Source: Flavobacteriaceae bacterium CG2_30_31_66
GTDB lineage: Bacteria > Bacteroidota > Bacteroidia > Flavobacteriales > Flavobacteriaceae
Direction: 5' to 3'
Assembly (NCBI GenBank): GCA_001873065.1
Contig: MNYM01000010.1
Span: 41,373 to 105,372 of the forward strand
DNA: 64,000 nt
Positions 35,801-46,147 of the stretch are shown in pieces. Below the pieces are notes generated by a model, which was not told the origin of the DNA, searched no databases, and saw only the letters and a list, made by a program, of their open reading frames with translations. Made by a program: the position numbers and the translations under genes. Numbering within the stretch: the stretch's first letter is position 1; each line of letters opens with the position of its first letter.

Positions 35801-38800
35801 TTGATTAGGGTTTTAAAAAATATATTTCCAGCCATTCTTTTTACTTTTTTAGTAAGTTATCAGGTAATTGCACAAACCAATACCAGTAAAGATTCAACTG
35901 CTATAAAAAATGACACTGTTCCACTAAAATATGATTTCAAATACACCCAAAAGGGGGGGCTTTTCTTAAATGATTTGGCTAAAAAAACAGTCATTTTTGA
36001 CAAAGTATTGAACAAATATGTGATTGTTGAAAAAATTGGTGATTACTATACTAAAACGCCTATTTTTCTTTCGCAAAAAGAATACGAACAATATCGTTTA
36101 AAACGAGATATGTTACAGTATTTTAAAGACAAAGTAGGAGCAACAAATAGTAAGAAAAAAGGTTCTTTAGAAGCACAAAAAGATTTATTGCCTGATTATT
36201 ATGTGAATTCAAAATTCTTTGAATCTATTTTTGGAGGAAATACTATCAAATTTACGCCTACAGGAAATCTAAATTTAAAATTGGGTTTTATTTATCAAAA
36301 TACCGAAAATCCACAAATTTCAGAAGCCAACAGAAGTAGTTTTACGTTTGATTTTGACCAACAAATCAATGCAAGTTTACGTGCAAAAGTGGGCGAACGA
36401 CTTGAATTCACTGCAAATTATGACACGCAAGCTACTTTTGATTTTCAGAATTTGATAAAACTGGATTATACCCCAACTGAAGACGACATTATTCAAGGAA
36501 TTGAAATTGGAAACGTTTCAATGCCTATTAAAAACTCTTTGATTAATGGTGCCCAAACTTTGTTTGGAGTCAAAACAAAATTACAATTTGGGAAAACTAC
36601 AGTAACAGGAGTTTTTTCTCAGCAGAACTCAGAAAGTAAAAATATCATTGCTGAAGCAGGCGCTTCAATTCAACCTTTTGAATTAAGAGCTACAGATTAT
36701 GACAATGATCGTCACTTTTTCTTATCACAATTTTTTATTGATAATTATGCCAATTCATTAAAAAATTATCCTTTAGTAAGTAGCCAAGTAAACATCACTC
36801 GAATTGAAGTTTGGATTACGAACAGAAACGCTGCAACAGAGGATTTTAGAAGTATTGTTGCCTTGGCAGATATTGGAGAAACCAATAATCCAAATTCAAC
36901 TTATAAAAATTTAGTGGATGATTCAAATACTGTTCAACCCACAAATCCTGTGAGTATAAACGTAAATGGACAACTTAGTTATTTACCTCAAAACGAAGCT
37001 AATACTATTTATGACCCAACAGTTTTGTCAGGAATCAGAGATATTTCATCTGTAGATAACACGTTGAATGCGAGATTTCAAATGAATCAAGGAACAGATT
37101 ATTCGATTCTTGAAAACGCAAGAAGATTAACAACCAACGAATATACATTAAACCCTCAATTGGGATATATTTCATTGAACAGAAGATTGAATGATGGTGA
37201 AGTTTTGGCAGTTGCTTATGAGTATACAGTTGCTGGAACCGTAAATGGAAGCACCAAAAAATCGTTTAAAGTGGGTGAATTTTCCAATGACGGAATTCAA
37301 GCACCTCAAAATTTAGCCGTAAAATTATTACGTTCAGAAATTTTACAAACATTTCGTAGAAATACTGTTACCAATCAAGATGAATCGTTTCCTACTTGGC
37401 GTTTGATGATGAAAAACGTGTATGCTTTAGGTGCTTTTCCTTTGACACAAGATGGTTTTCGTTTCGAAATTCAATACAGAGATGATGATACAGGAATTCC
37501 TTCAAACACCCTGCAAAATGCACAAACAGCAGGCATTCCCAATCTTCCATTAATTCAATTATTTGATTTGGATCAATTAGACCAAAGTCAGTTTAGAACT
37601 GCTGATGGTTTTTTTGATTATGTAGAAGGTATTACTGTGAATTCGCAAAACGGATATGTGATTTTCCCAACACCAGAACCTTTTGGAAATGGGTTGGAAA
37701 ACAATTTGACAAATCCTGCAGATTCCAAATTTTTATTCAAAGAATTGTATTTGAATACCAAAATCAACATCCAAAATAACTTCCAAAATAAAGACAAGTA
37801 TTTCTTAAAAGGCTATTTCAAATCAGACAATGCTGGCGGAATTCCAATTGGTGCTTTCAACGTTCCTCAAGGCTCTGTAAAAGTAACTGCTGGAGGAAGA
37901 CAATTGGTAGAAGGTATTGATTTTGTGGTAGATTATCAATTAGGAAGAGTGCAAATTTTAGACCCAGGATTGCAAGCTTCAGGAACGCCAATCAATATTT
38001 CTACAGAAAACAATGCGGTTTTTAATCAGCAACGTAAAACCTTTATGGGAATTGATGTTGAACATCGTTTTTCAGAAAATTTTATTATTGGAGGAACTAT
38101 TTTGAACGTCATGGAAAGACCATTGACACCAAAAATTAATTTTGGTTCAGAACCCATTGACAATACCATGTTTGGTTTTAATTTCGATTTTTCTACGGAA
38201 GTTCCCTATTTTACAAAACTTGCCAATAAATTACCTTTTGTAGATACTGATGCACCTTCAAATTTATCAGTAAGAGCAGATATGGCGTATTTATTACCAG
38301 GAACACCCAAAGGAATAGATGTTACAGGAGCAGCAACATCTTATATTGACGATTTTGAAGCATCACAAATTCCGATAAGTTTGATTTCTCCTTTGGATTG
38401 GTATGAATCGAGTACACCTAGATATTATATCGGATTTAATGGCGATCAAACTGATTTTTCATACAATTATAAACGTGGAAAATTAGCTTGGTATAGCATT
38501 GACCAAATTTTTTATGGATTTGGACAAACTCCAGCAAGTATAACCGCAGACGAACTTTCAAGAGCAGAAACCCGTCAAATTAATTTCAAAGAATTATTTC
38601 CAAATCAACAATTAGACATCACACAAAATGCACAAATCAGAACCTTAGATTTGGCATATTTTCCTGAGGAAAGAGGTTCCTATAATTTTAATCCAAATGC
38701 AACAATTGAAAACGGAATTGCCAAATTACCAAATCCTGAAACGAATTGGGGTGGAGTAATGCGTGCTTTGACTACCAATAATTTTGATCAAGCAAACGTA

Positions 38801-41800
38801 GAATACATTCAGTTTTGGATCATGGACCCGTATCAAAATTATTCAATCACCACAGAAGAGGGTCTGCCTAATGGCATAAATCCTGCTGATATTTCAAATC
38901 AAGTTGGAGATTTATACATCAATCTAGGGAATATTTCAGAAGATATTTTGAGGGACAATCGAAAAATGTTTGAAAACGGTTTGCCAGAGGATGGGTTAAA
39001 AATCGACGGAACAAATATCAACAAAACAACTTGGGGAGATGTGCCAAGAAATCCTTCCATTATTTATGCTTTTAGCGAACAAGATGCTGCAAGAACAAAT
39101 CAAGATTTGGGATTTGATGGATTGAATGATAATGAAGAAAAAACACTGCCTGGAATTGGAATTTATAGCACTTTACAGGATCCTGCAGCGGATAATTTTT
39201 CATTTTTTAGAAGCTCTCAATTGGATGCAATCAACGCGACAATCATCAAAAGATATAAAGATTTTAACAATACCCAAGGCAATTCACCAACCATAAATCA
39301 ATCCACTGAACCCTTCCCTACTTCATCAACAACCTATCCTGATGTAGAAGATATCAATAGAGATCAAACCATGAATACTGTGGAAAGTTATTTTGAATAC
39401 AAAATTTCGATGAACAGAAATGATTTGGTGAGAGGACGAAATTTTATTGTAGATGAAAAAACAACTTCTGTTACACTTGAAAATGGCAATACGCAAGAAA
39501 CAAAATGGTATCAATTTCGTGTCCCAATTAGAAGTGGAACACCAATAAATGGTATTACAGATTTCAATAGCATTCGTTTTATAAGAATGTTTTTAACGAA
39601 TTTTAAAATGCCTGTGGTCATCAGATTTGGTGAACTTGATTTGGTAAGAGGTGACTGGAGACGTTATGTAAGAACTTTAAACTCGACCATAAATCTTGAT
39701 AGAGATTTAAATCAAAGCGAATTAGAAGGTTTTGAAGTAGGTGTTGTAAGTATTGAACAGAACAACGGAAGTTATATTCAACCCCCAGGAATCGAAAGAG
39801 AGCGTTTGCAAGGCTCAACCACTGTGCAACTGCAAAATGAGCAATCTGTAAGCTTAAAAGTTACGAATTTAGAACCAAATTCTACAAGAGCTATCTATAA
39901 AAACATAAGTGTTGATTTGCGTCGTTTCAAAAATCTAAAAATGTTTATGCACTTGCAAGGTGATACAGGTTTTTCGGGAGTGATTCGCTTAGGAACAGAT
40001 TTAGGTGAAAACTTTTATGAACTTGAGCTACCTTTGACAGTGAGTTCAGGTGGTGGAAGTCAACTGGATATATGGCCAGAAGAAAATAATTTAGATGCTT
40101 TTTTAGCATCTTTTGGAAAAGTTAAATTAGAAAGAGATGCGATTGGTGCGCCTATCAACGAAATTTATACTTCCACATCACAAAGTGAAAATCTTCCTTA
40201 CAAAATTAGTGTGAAAGGAAATCCAACTTTGGCTCAATTACGAACCATCATGTTAGGATTGAAAAACACAAGTGTTACCAATAAAACCGGAGAAGTTTGG
40301 TTCAATGAATTGCGTTCTTCAGGTTTTGATAACAAAGCTGGTTGGGCTGCAGTGATGAATGCAGATGCTAATTTTGCTGATGTAGCCAATGTTTCGCTCT
40401 CAGGAAGTATCAAAACTATTGGTTTTGGAAATGTGGAAGATCGCGTAAATCAACGAAGTTTAGACGAAACTAAACAGTATGATGTTTCAACAACTATCAA
40501 TTTAGGAAAAGTATTAACACCCGAAAAATGGGGTATACAATTGCCGATGAGTTATAGCGTTGGCGAGCGATTTATTGATCCAAAATTTGATCCTCAATAC
40601 CAAGATGTATTGTTAGCAGATGCCATTGACCAAAATCCGAATAGCGAATTTTCGAGAGATTACACCAAAAGAACAAGTATCAGTTTTATCAATGTAAAAA
40701 AGAATCGAAATCCAAATTCAACCAAAAAACCAAAGTTTTATGATGTTGAAAACGTTGCTGTTTCCTATTCTCAAAACAGCGAGTTTCACAGGGATTATAA
40801 CGTTCAAAAATATAACAATGAAAATGTAGCAGCTTCTGCAGCATACAATTTTAATTTTGATTCAAAACCAATCGAGTTTTTTAAAAATAATGATTCTATT
40901 TTTAAAAGCAAGTATTTGAAATTTATCAAAGATTTGAATTTGAATCCAATTCCAAAAACAATTGCAATTAACTCAAGAATTAATAGAAGTTATAATGAAC
41001 AACAATCCAGAAACTTGGTTGCAGGATTGTCTGCTCAGCCAGAATTAATACAACGTAGATTTTTGTTCGATTGGGATTACACAATCGGATTTGACTTAAC
41101 AAAATCACTTCAGTTGAACTTTAACGCAACCAATAATTATATTTACGATGCTTTTGGAAGTGGTGAAGAATTACAAGTTTTTGATAATTTTTTCAACACA
41201 GGGAGACCAAATCATTATCATCAAAAACTAAATACTACTTACAATATTCCTTTGGATAAATTTCCTTTTTTAGATTTTGTGAAAGCAGATTATGCCTATT
41301 CAGCTGATTTTGATTGGCAAGTTTCTTCGCAAGACGAAACCGTTTTTGAACAAATTGGAAACGTAATTCAAAACGCAAACACGCACAACATAAATACTGA
41401 TTTTTCTTTTGATAAGATTTATAAAAGCTTAAATTTAGATAAATTTTTATTGACAAAAGCACAACGTCAATCAGCAAAAGAAAAAAATATTCGCATCAAT
41501 CCTAGCAAAAAACTTTCCACTGGAAAACAATTTTTAAAGGGAGCAATTGATATAATAACTTCCATAAAAAAAGTGACCATCAGTTATTCTGAAAATAATG
41601 GACAGTTTTTGCAAGGATATAATGAACCTATAGGATTTTTAGGAGGTGCTCCAACAGCATTTGCATTTGGTAGTCAAGTTGATATCAGAAATACAGCACT
41701 CGAAAATGGTTGGTTGATTACAAGAGCTGATGGTGCAGAATATTTCAATAAAACGTATAGCAGAACGCACTATGACAAATTAGATTATACATTTATTGTA

Positions 41801-42853
41801 AAACCTTTTTCAGATTTAGATATTGATGTTCGTGGAAATAAAATTCAAACAAATGACATTTCTCAACAACTAGATTTGATTGAAGGAAAAAACACATTTG
41901 AAGATACTCCGATTTTTGAAACTGGAAACTTTAGTACAAGTTATTCTATGTTTTCAACAGCATTTACTAGTGGAGATGTATTGTTTCAAACAATGAAAGA
42001 GTATAGAAGTATTGTAGCCAATAGATTATCAACCCAAACTGGCGCACCTATTTCTGGATTTGGAGAAAACAGTCAGCAAGTATTACTGCCAGCTTTTATT
42101 GCTGCATACTCAGGGAAAAATCCAGAAAAAGTAAACACAGGATTATTTCGAAATATTCCGATTCCAAACTGGACTTTGCGTTATAATGGTTTGATGAAAT
42201 TAGGATGGTTTAAAAAGAATTTTTCATCATTCGTAGTTTCTCATGGATATAAATCTTCTTATACCATTTCAAGTTTTACGAATAATTTACAATATGACGA
42301 AAAAAATGCTTTTTCAAATACAAATGCCGCTGGAAATTACGAATCACAAAGATTGATAGCTTCTGCTACTTTGGTTGATGAATTTTCGCCATTGGTGAGA
42401 GTTGATATGAAAATGAAAAATTCTTTTTCATTAAGAGGTGAAGTGAAAAATGACAGAACACTCACTATGAATTTTAATAACAGTACTTTAACTGATATTG
42501 AAGGAATTGAATATGTTGTTGGATTGGGCTACGTTTTCAAAGATATAAAAATGAATTCTAGATTTACTGGCAAAAAAGTGGAATTAAAAGGAGATATCAA
42601 TGTAAGAGCAGATGTTTCGTTGAGAGATAATTTAACCCAAATAAGATATGTTGATGAAGATAATACACAAATTAGTGGTGGACAAAGATTATTTTCTATT
42701 AAATTTACAGCCGATTATAGACTAAGTTCCAATTTAACCACTTCTTTTTACTACAATCATCAAACATCAAAATATGCAATTTCAACAACCTTTCCTAGAC
42801 AAGCAATCAATGCAGGATTTAACATCATATACAATCTAGGAGGAAGTCAGTAA
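35801..42853 (+). CDS. sprA: SprA/SOV, outer-membrane translocon of the type IX secretion system
   Basis: The giant 36-strand barrel through which the type IX system exports gliding adhesins and enzymes. 2350 aa, normal size. A signal peptide (about 1-25, ending VIAQT) follows a TTG start; no ATG lies close by. The sequence has the expected beta-rich repeats and family stretches such as YLPGTPKGIDVTGAATSYID and DDFEASQIPISLISPLDWY. The last residues (FNIIYNLGGSQ) form the closing strand. The arrangement ruvA-sprA-gcvH is conserved in Flavobacteriia. Other gld/spr genes are not in this window. Presence supports a T9SS and possibly gliding. Confidence 0.97.
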   Translation: MIRVLKNIFPAILFTFLVSYQVIAQTNTSKDSTAIKNDTVPLKYDFKYTQKGGLFLNDLAKKTVIFDKVLNKYVIVEKIGDYYTKTPIFLSQKEYEQYRLKRDMLQYFKDKVGATNSKKKGSLEAQKDLLPDYYVNSKFFESIFGGNTIKFTPTGNLNLKLGFIYQNTENPQISEANRSSFTFDFDQQINASLRAKVGERLEFTANYDTQATFDFQNLIKLDYTPTEDDIIQGIEIGNVSMPIKNSLINGAQTLFGVKTKLQFGKTTVTGVFSQQNSESKNIIAEAGASIQPFELRATDYDNDRHFFLSQFFIDNYANSLKNYPLVSSQVNITRIEVWITNRNAATEDFRSIVALADIGETNNPNSTYKNLVDDSNTVQPTNPVSINVNGQLSYLPQNEANTIYDPTVLSGIRDISSVDNTLNARFQMNQGTDYSILENARRLTTNEYTLNPQLGYISLNRRLNDGEVLAVAYEYTVAGTVNGSTKKSFKVGEFSNDGIQAPQNLAVKLLRSEILQTFRRNTVTNQDESFPTWRLMMKNVYALGAFPLTQDGFRFEIQYRDDDTGIPSNTLQNAQTAGIPNLPLIQLFDLDQLDQSQFRTADGFFDYVEGITVNSQNGYVIFPTPEPFGNGLENNLTNPADSKFLFKELYLNTKINIQNNFQNKDKYFLKGYFKSDNAGGIPIGAFNVPQGSVKVTAGGRQLVEGIDFVVDYQLGRVQILDPGLQASGTPINISTENNAVFNQQRKTFMGIDVEHRFSENFIIGGTILNVMERPLTPKINFGSEPIDNTMFGFNFDFSTEVPYFTKLANKLPFVDTDAPSNLSVRADMAYLLPGTPKGIDVTGAATSYIDDFEASQIPISLISPLDWYESSTPRYYIGFNGDQTDFSYNYKRGKLAWYSIDQIFYGFGQTPASITADELSRAETRQINFKELFPNQQLDITQNAQIRTLDLAYFPEERGSYNFNPNATIENGIAKLPNPETNWGGVMRALTTNNFDQANVEYIQFWIMDPYQNYSITTEEGLPNGINPADISNQVGDLYINLGNISEDILRDNRKMFENGLPEDGLKIDGTNINKTTWGDVPRNPSIIYAFSEQDAARTNQDLGFDGLNDNEEKTLPGIGIYSTLQDPAADNFSFFRSSQLDAINATIIKRYKDFNNTQGNSPTINQSTEPFPTSSTTYPDVEDINRDQTMNTVESYFEYKISMNRNDLVRGRNFIVDEKTTSVTLENGNTQETKWYQFRVPIRSGTPINGITDFNSIRFIRMFLTNFKMPVVIRFGELDLVRGDWRRYVRTLNSTINLDRDLNQSELEGFEVGVVSIEQNNGSYIQPPGIERERLQGSTTVQLQNEQSVSLKVTNLEPNSTRAIYKNISVDLRRFKNLKMFMHLQGDTGFSGVIRLGTDLGENFYELELPLTVSSGGGSQLDIWPEENNLDAFLASFGKVKLERDAIGAPINEIYTSTSQSENLPYKISVKGNPTLAQLRTIMLGLKNTSVTNKTGEVWFNELRSSGFDNKAGWAAVMNADANFADVANVSLSGSIKTIGFGNVEDRVNQRSLDETKQYDVSTTINLGKVLTPEKWGIQLPMSYSVGERFIDPKFDPQYQDVLLADAIDQNPNSEFSRDYTKRTSISFINVKKNRNPNSTKKPKFYDVENVAVSYSQNSEFHRDYNVQKYNNENVAASAAYNFNFDSKPIEFFKNNDSIFKSKYLKFIKDLNLNPIPKTIAINSRINRSYNEQQSRNLVAGLSAQPELIQRRFLFDWDYTIGFDLTKSLQLNFNATNNYIYDAFGSGEELQVFDNFFNTGRPNHYHQKLNTTYNIPLDKFPFLDFVKADYAYSADFDWQVSSQDETVFEQIGNVIQNANTHNINTDFSFDKIYKSLNLDKFLLTKAQRQSAKEKNIRINPSKKLSTGKQFLKGAIDIITSIKKVTISYSENNGQFLQGYNEPIGFLGGAPTAFAFGSQVDIRNTALENGWLITRADGAEYFNKTYSRTHYDKLDYTFIVKPFSDLDIDVRGNKIQTNDISQQLDLIEGKNTFEDTPIFETGNFSTSYSMFSTAFTSGDVLFQTMKEYRSIVANRLSTQTGAPISGFGENSQQVLLPAFIAAYSGKNPEKVNTGLFRNIPIPNWTLRYNGLMKLGWFKKNFSSFVVSHGYKSSYTISSFTNNLQYDEKNAFSNTNAAGNYESQRLIASATLVDEFSPLVRVDMKMKNSFSLRGEVKNDRTLTMNFNNSTLTDIEGIEYVVGLGYVFKDIKMNSRFTGKKVELKGDINVRADVSLRDNLTQIRYVDEDNTQISGGQRLFSIKFTADYRLSSNLTTSFYYNHQTSKYAISTTFPRQAINAGFNIIYNLGGSQ

Positions 42854-42876
42854 AATAAAAATTAATAATAAAAACA

Positions 42877-43257
42877 ATGAATATTCCAAGTAATTTAAAA
42901 TACACTAAAGACCACGAGTGGATAAAAATTGATGGTGAAACAGCAATCGTAGGAATTACCGATTTTGCACAAGGAGAATTAGGAGATATCGTTTATGTCG
43001 ATGTTGACTCATTAGGAGATACTGTTGAAGAAGGAGCCGTATTTGGATCCGTTGAAGCAGTAAAAACTGTTTCAGATTTATTTATGCCAGTAACAGGCGA
43101 AGTGATTGAATTTAATGATGCATTAGCAGAGGAACCAGAATTGGTAAATTCTGATCCTTATGGAAAAGGTTGGATGATAAAAGTTGCTATTTCTGATAGC
43201 TCACAAATAGAAAACTTACTAAATGCTGAGTCGTATCAAAAACTTATTAAAGGATAA
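42877..43257 (+). CDS. gcvH: Glycine cleavage system H protein
   Basis: A lipoyl-carrying shuttle of the glycine cleavage complex. The 126-aa protein has the lipoylation Lys in [20 protein letters not shown] (around residue 64) and the C-terminal GKGWMIKV. It lies 23 bases after sprA. Its 3' end overlaps the next gene by 35 bases in another frame. Confidence 0.97.
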   Translation: MNIPSNLKYTKDHEWIKIDGETAIVGITDFAQGELGDIVYVDVDSLGDTVEEGAVFGSVEAVKTVSDLFMPVTGEVIEFNDALAEEPELVNSDPYGKGWMIKVAISDSSQIENLLNAESYQKLIKG

Positions 43258-43606
43258 TTTATTGCTTTTAGTTGCCATCGCAATTACAATAAGCGTAATG
43301 GGATTAAGTTTAATAAAAATGCCAAATACAGGTGTTTCTGTTGTTAATATTGATAAAGCTTATCATGGTTTTGCTTATTTTACATTAACAATTGTTTGGT
43401 TATTGAGCTTTTATAAAAATCCTAAGAAAAAATACTTTATAACTATATGTTGTATTATTTTTGGCATCATAATTGAGATTCTACAAAATGTTTTAACTGA
43501 TTACAGAACAGGAGAATACCTAGATGTTTTAGCCAATTCTTTTGGATGTCTTTTAGCACTATTTGTATTTAGTATGATTTTTAAAAAAAAATCTATTAAT
43601 TCGTAA
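43223..43606 (+). CDS. VanZ-like membrane protein
   Basis: A 127-aa protein with four membrane helices. It has the VanZ-family hallmarks [12 protein letters not shown] in the second segment region and [25 protein letters not shown] towards the end. The ATG at 43223 lies inside gcvH (35-base overlap) and is the only start giving the usual basic N-terminus ([11 protein letters not shown]), so the overlap is probably real and couples translation. The function of stand-alone VanZ proteins is unsettled. Confidence 0.85.
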   Translation: MLSRIKNLLKDNLLLLVAIAITISVMGLSLIKMPNTGVSVVNIDKAYHGFAYFTLTIVWLLSFYKNPKKKYFITICCIIFGIIIEILQNVLTDYRTGEYLDVLANSFGCLLALFVFSMIFKKKSINS

Positions 43607-43667
43607 CAAGTATTGTAATTAAGTAAATAAATTATTTAAATTAGCAACCTATAAAAAACTATCTACA

Positions 43668-44387
43668 ATGGAAATTAAGAAAAGTCCGAAATCAAATTTA
43701 GAAAACTACAGTAAACTACTCACACAAATTGGATTGGTTTTAGCATTATTTATTACGTATGTAGCTATTGAATATAAAACTTATGACAAAATTTATGGCG
43801 ATTTAGGTACGGTAGTTATGAATCAAGAATTGGAAGAAGTAATTCCAATTACTGAAAGAGTTGAACAAGTTCAACCAAAATCACCACCACCACCAACTCC
43901 TGAAAAAATCGAAATCGTTGAAAACGAGAAAGAAATTAAAGAAACAGTTTTAGAATCAACAGAAACAGACCAAACTGAAAAAATTGTTGTTAAAGATATT
44001 GTAGAAATTAAAGAAGAAGAAGATGTTGTTGAAGATGTAAACTTTATGATTATTGAAGATGTACCAACTTATCCAGGTTGTTCAGGATCTAATCAAGAAA
44101 GAAAAGACTGTTTTAGTAAAATGGTTCAAAAACACTTTCAGAAAAATTTTGACGCTGATTTACCAAACGAATTAGGTTTATCTGCTGGAAAGAAAAAAGT
44201 ATTTATTGGCTTCAAAATAGACAAAAATGGCAATGTAGTGGATATTCAAACGAAAGCTCCACATCCAAAAATTAAAGATGAAGTTGAAAAAGTAATGAAT
44301 AAATTGCCCAAGATGAAGCCCGGAAAACAGAGAGGAAAACCAGTTGGTGTAAAATACAGCATCCCTTTTACCTTGATTGTTGAATAA
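43668..44387 (+). CDS. tonB: TonB-family energy transducer
   Basis: A 239-aa protein that links ExbBD to outer-membrane receptors. A single N-terminal helix (about residues 18-38) is followed by a Pro-rich spacer (KSPPPPTPEK), an acidic stretch (about 85-125) and a C-terminal TonB domain that ends VGVKYSIPFTLIVE. Two Cys (in YPGCSGSNQERKDCFSKM) are typical of Bacteroidota TonB proteins and may be bridged. It is transcribed after the VanZ gene and closed by a strong terminator. Confidence 0.93.
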   Translation: MEIKKSPKSNLENYSKLLTQIGLVLALFITYVAIEYKTYDKIYGDLGTVVMNQELEEVIPITERVEQVQPKSPPPPTPEKIEIVENEKEIKETVLESTETDQTEKIVVKDIVEIKEEEDVVEDVNFMIIEDVPTYPGCSGSNQERKDCFSKMVQKHFQKNFDADLPNELGLSAGKKKVFIGFKIDKNGNVVDIQTKAPHPKIKDEVEKVMNKLPKMKPGKQRGKPVGVKYSIPFTLIVE

Positions 44388-44393
44388 TAATAC

Positions 44394-44425
44394 AAAAAAT
44401 CGTTCATTTCTGAACGATTTTTTTT
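44394..44425 (+). terminator. Terminator after tonB
   Basis: The stem AAAAATCGTTCA / TGAACGATTTTT with a TTTC loop is followed by T residues, 7 bases after the stop. Confidence 0.9.
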
Positions 44426-44533
44426 TAGTTGTTTATATAAGATTTTAAAATCAAAATTTTTTCAAAAAAATTTTTTTAAAAAAATAATTATAAAATACCT
44501 GAATTTTAAACAAATATTAAATATTTTTTTATT

Positions 44534-44568
44534 CAAAGACCTCTAAAATAATTTTTTAGAGGTCTTTG
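44534..44568 (-). terminator. Terminator downstream of the MORN-like gene (bidirectional form)
   Basis: A 15-bp perfect stem (CAAAGACCTCTAAAA / TTTTAGAGGTCTTTG) with a short loop between the convergent tonB and MORN-like genes. Confidence 0.75.
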
Positions 44569-44601
44569 AAATTTTAAATAAACTCCTTATGTATAACTAA
44601 T

Positions 44602-44940
44602 TTAGAAATTAGTTTCAGGTTTCCAAATATTAACAGAAGCAACTACATTGTCTTTATAATTAATTTCTTTCAAAGATTCTTCTGACCAAATAAACCATTT
44701 TCCCACTTTTTTACCCTCGTTATAATAAGCCAACTGTATTTTTTTTCCTGATTGGTCATATGAAACCCATTCTCCAGACAATTTTTTATCTTTGAAAAAA
44801 CCTTGCGTTTTAATTGATCCATCTTCATAATAATAAGTCGCTTTTATCAAATCTCCTTTTGCAACATATGTAGGCTGTTTTTCTTGAGAGAATCCTAAAG
44901 TTACCAAACCAAACATACAAATTGTGAATATTTTTTTCAT
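44602..44940 (-). CDS. Small secreted MORN/YwqK-repeat protein
   Basis: A 112-aa protein. The start at 44940 gives a signal peptide (MKKIFTICMFGLVTLGFS, then QEKQ). The mature part has repeats of the YwqK/MORN type: YYEDGSIKTQGFFKDKKLSGEWVSYDQSGKK and LAYYNEGKKVGKWFIWSEESLK, i.e. G.W..Y...G units. Such proteins are common in flavobacteria with unknown function; some relatives are labelled toxin-antitoxin YwqK, but there is no partner here. Confidence 0.8.
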   Translation of the reverse strand: MKKIFTICMFGLVTLGFSQEKQPTYVAKGDLIKATYYYEDGSIKTQGFFKDKKLSGEWVSYDQSGKKIQLAYYNEGKKVGKWFIWSEESLKEINYKDNVVASVNIWKPETNF

Positions 44941-45152
44941 GTCGTTAAAATTTAAAGTTAACATTATATTTACAAATATACATATTAAATAACTATTATA
45001 AAATGTTTTAATAACATTAATTTAACATATAATTAAAATTACTCATTTTGTTGTTAAATGTGTTAATTTAAAAATTTATATAATTAGTTAATTTAGTGCA
45101 AACTAACGTGATAACTTAAAATTTCATCGTAAATTTAATTTAATAATTTTAA

Positions 45153-45160
45153 TATATTTG
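45153..45160 (+). promoter_or_regulatory. -7 promoter box for the DUF1304 gene
   Basis: TATATTTG lies 24 bases before the ATG at 45185. An upstream in-frame start at 45158 would lie inside the box, so the later start is chosen. Confidence 0.55.
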
Positions 45161-45184
45161 AGAAACATAAAAAACAGCTTAATC

Positions 45185-45544
45185 ATGAATTATTATCAAA
45201 TTATTGCAATTACAATTCTTATTTTCATTCATTTATATATTATGTACATTGAAATGATGCTTTGGAATACCAAAAAAGGAATGAAAATATTTGGTTTAAG
45301 AAGTAAAGAATTTGCAGACGAAACAAAAGTATTGGCTGCAAATCAGGGTTTGTATAATGGTTTTTTGGGTGCTGGATTGCTGTGGTCTTTGATTATTCAA
45401 AACAAAGATGTAGCATTATTTTTCTTAATTTTTATTTTTATTGCAGGCATTTTCGGAGCTTATTCCACAAAAAAAATAACTATTTTATATTTCCAAACAA
45501 TTCCTTCATTGATAGCAATCTTTCTAATTCTGTCAGATTTATAA
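45185..45544 (+). CDS. DUF1304-type membrane protein
   Basis: A 119-aa protein with four membrane helices. Conserved features of the family are the EMMLW motif after helix 1 (IMYIEMMLWNTKKGMKIFG) and the loop VLAANQGLYNGFLGAGL. The function is not known. It is monocistronic, with its own promoter box. Confidence 0.88.
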   Translation: MNYYQIIAITILIFIHLYIMYIEMMLWNTKKGMKIFGLRSKEFADETKVLAANQGLYNGFLGAGLLWSLIIQNKDVALFFLIFIFIAGIFGAYSTKKITILYFQTIPSLIAIFLILSDL

Positions 45545-45698
45545 AAAATACTTTATATAATTTGAAAATTAGTGAAGTTTAAAATCTCCACAAATATTCA
45601 CTTTTTATATAAAAATTTTAACGTTGTAAATTTAGTTTACTTCTTAAATTATTTTCAAATTCAAAATTCCAATATCCAAAATACATTTAAAACAAATC
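45545..45698. other. Non-coding region after the DUF1304 gene
   Basis: AT-rich; no terminator or gene recognised. Confidence 0.3.
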
Positions 45699-45884
45699 TT
45701 ATTTGTATAGAGTAGTTAAATTGGTTTTAATAATAAGCACATGAACTACTTTTACGGAAATGTCAAATTCATAGATGATTTCCTCAAGTAGCCATGTTTT
45801 TAAACCTTTTATTTCTACTATTTTATTGAAATAATTTCTATAATTCTCAATTGCTTTTACACCCTTTTTTGCGAAAAATCTATT
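45699..45884 (-). pseudogene. Possible decayed coding fragment
   Basis: An open frame of 61 codons between two stop codons on the minus strand, lacking any ATG. It reads like real protein (KAIENYRNYFNKIVEIKG, WLLEEIIYEFDISVKVVHV) and may be the C-terminal remnant of a transposase or another lost gene. No family was recognised. Confidence 0.3.
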
Positions 45885-45993
45885 TTAAAATCCATAAAAA
45901 TATTGGAATATACAAACGCTGATTTTTTTTAATTCATTAAAAAAATGACCTACTTCTACCTAGTTTAATTTAAAAGATTTAATTTTTAGGCAG

Positions 45994-46085
45994 AATTGCT
46001 AGGCTTGAGATGAAGAATCAAGCACCAAAATTGAGTTTCTATACTCAAATACTTGTATGGTAGTATCAAGTTCAGCTTAGCAATT
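45994..46085. other. Multi-arm inverted-repeat element (possible structured RNA or mobile-element relic)
   Basis: An outer stem pairs AATTGCTAGGCT (45994-46005) with AGCTTAGCAATT (46074-46085): 12 bp with one wobble. Inside lie TTGA/TCAA (46005-46021), TTGAGT/ACTCAA (46031-46048, 6-base loop) and ATACT/AGTAT (46049-46066, 8-base loop). Together they give a cloverleaf-like fold. It is not a tRNA (no T-arm motif, too long, no CCA context). No coding frame crosses it. It could be a small RNA, an insertion-sequence end or a miniature mobile element. Confidence 0.5.
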
Positions 46086-46147
46086 TTTGAAATTTGAGAG
46101 TGTAAAATCATCTTATTTCTAAACATCTTTGTCAAAAAAAAAATTCT

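Noticed and set aside
45994..46085. tRNA or tmRNA gene
   Set aside because: The arms and length do not fit a tRNA: no T-loop motif, no anticodon arm of standard size, and the acceptor-like stem is 12 bp.
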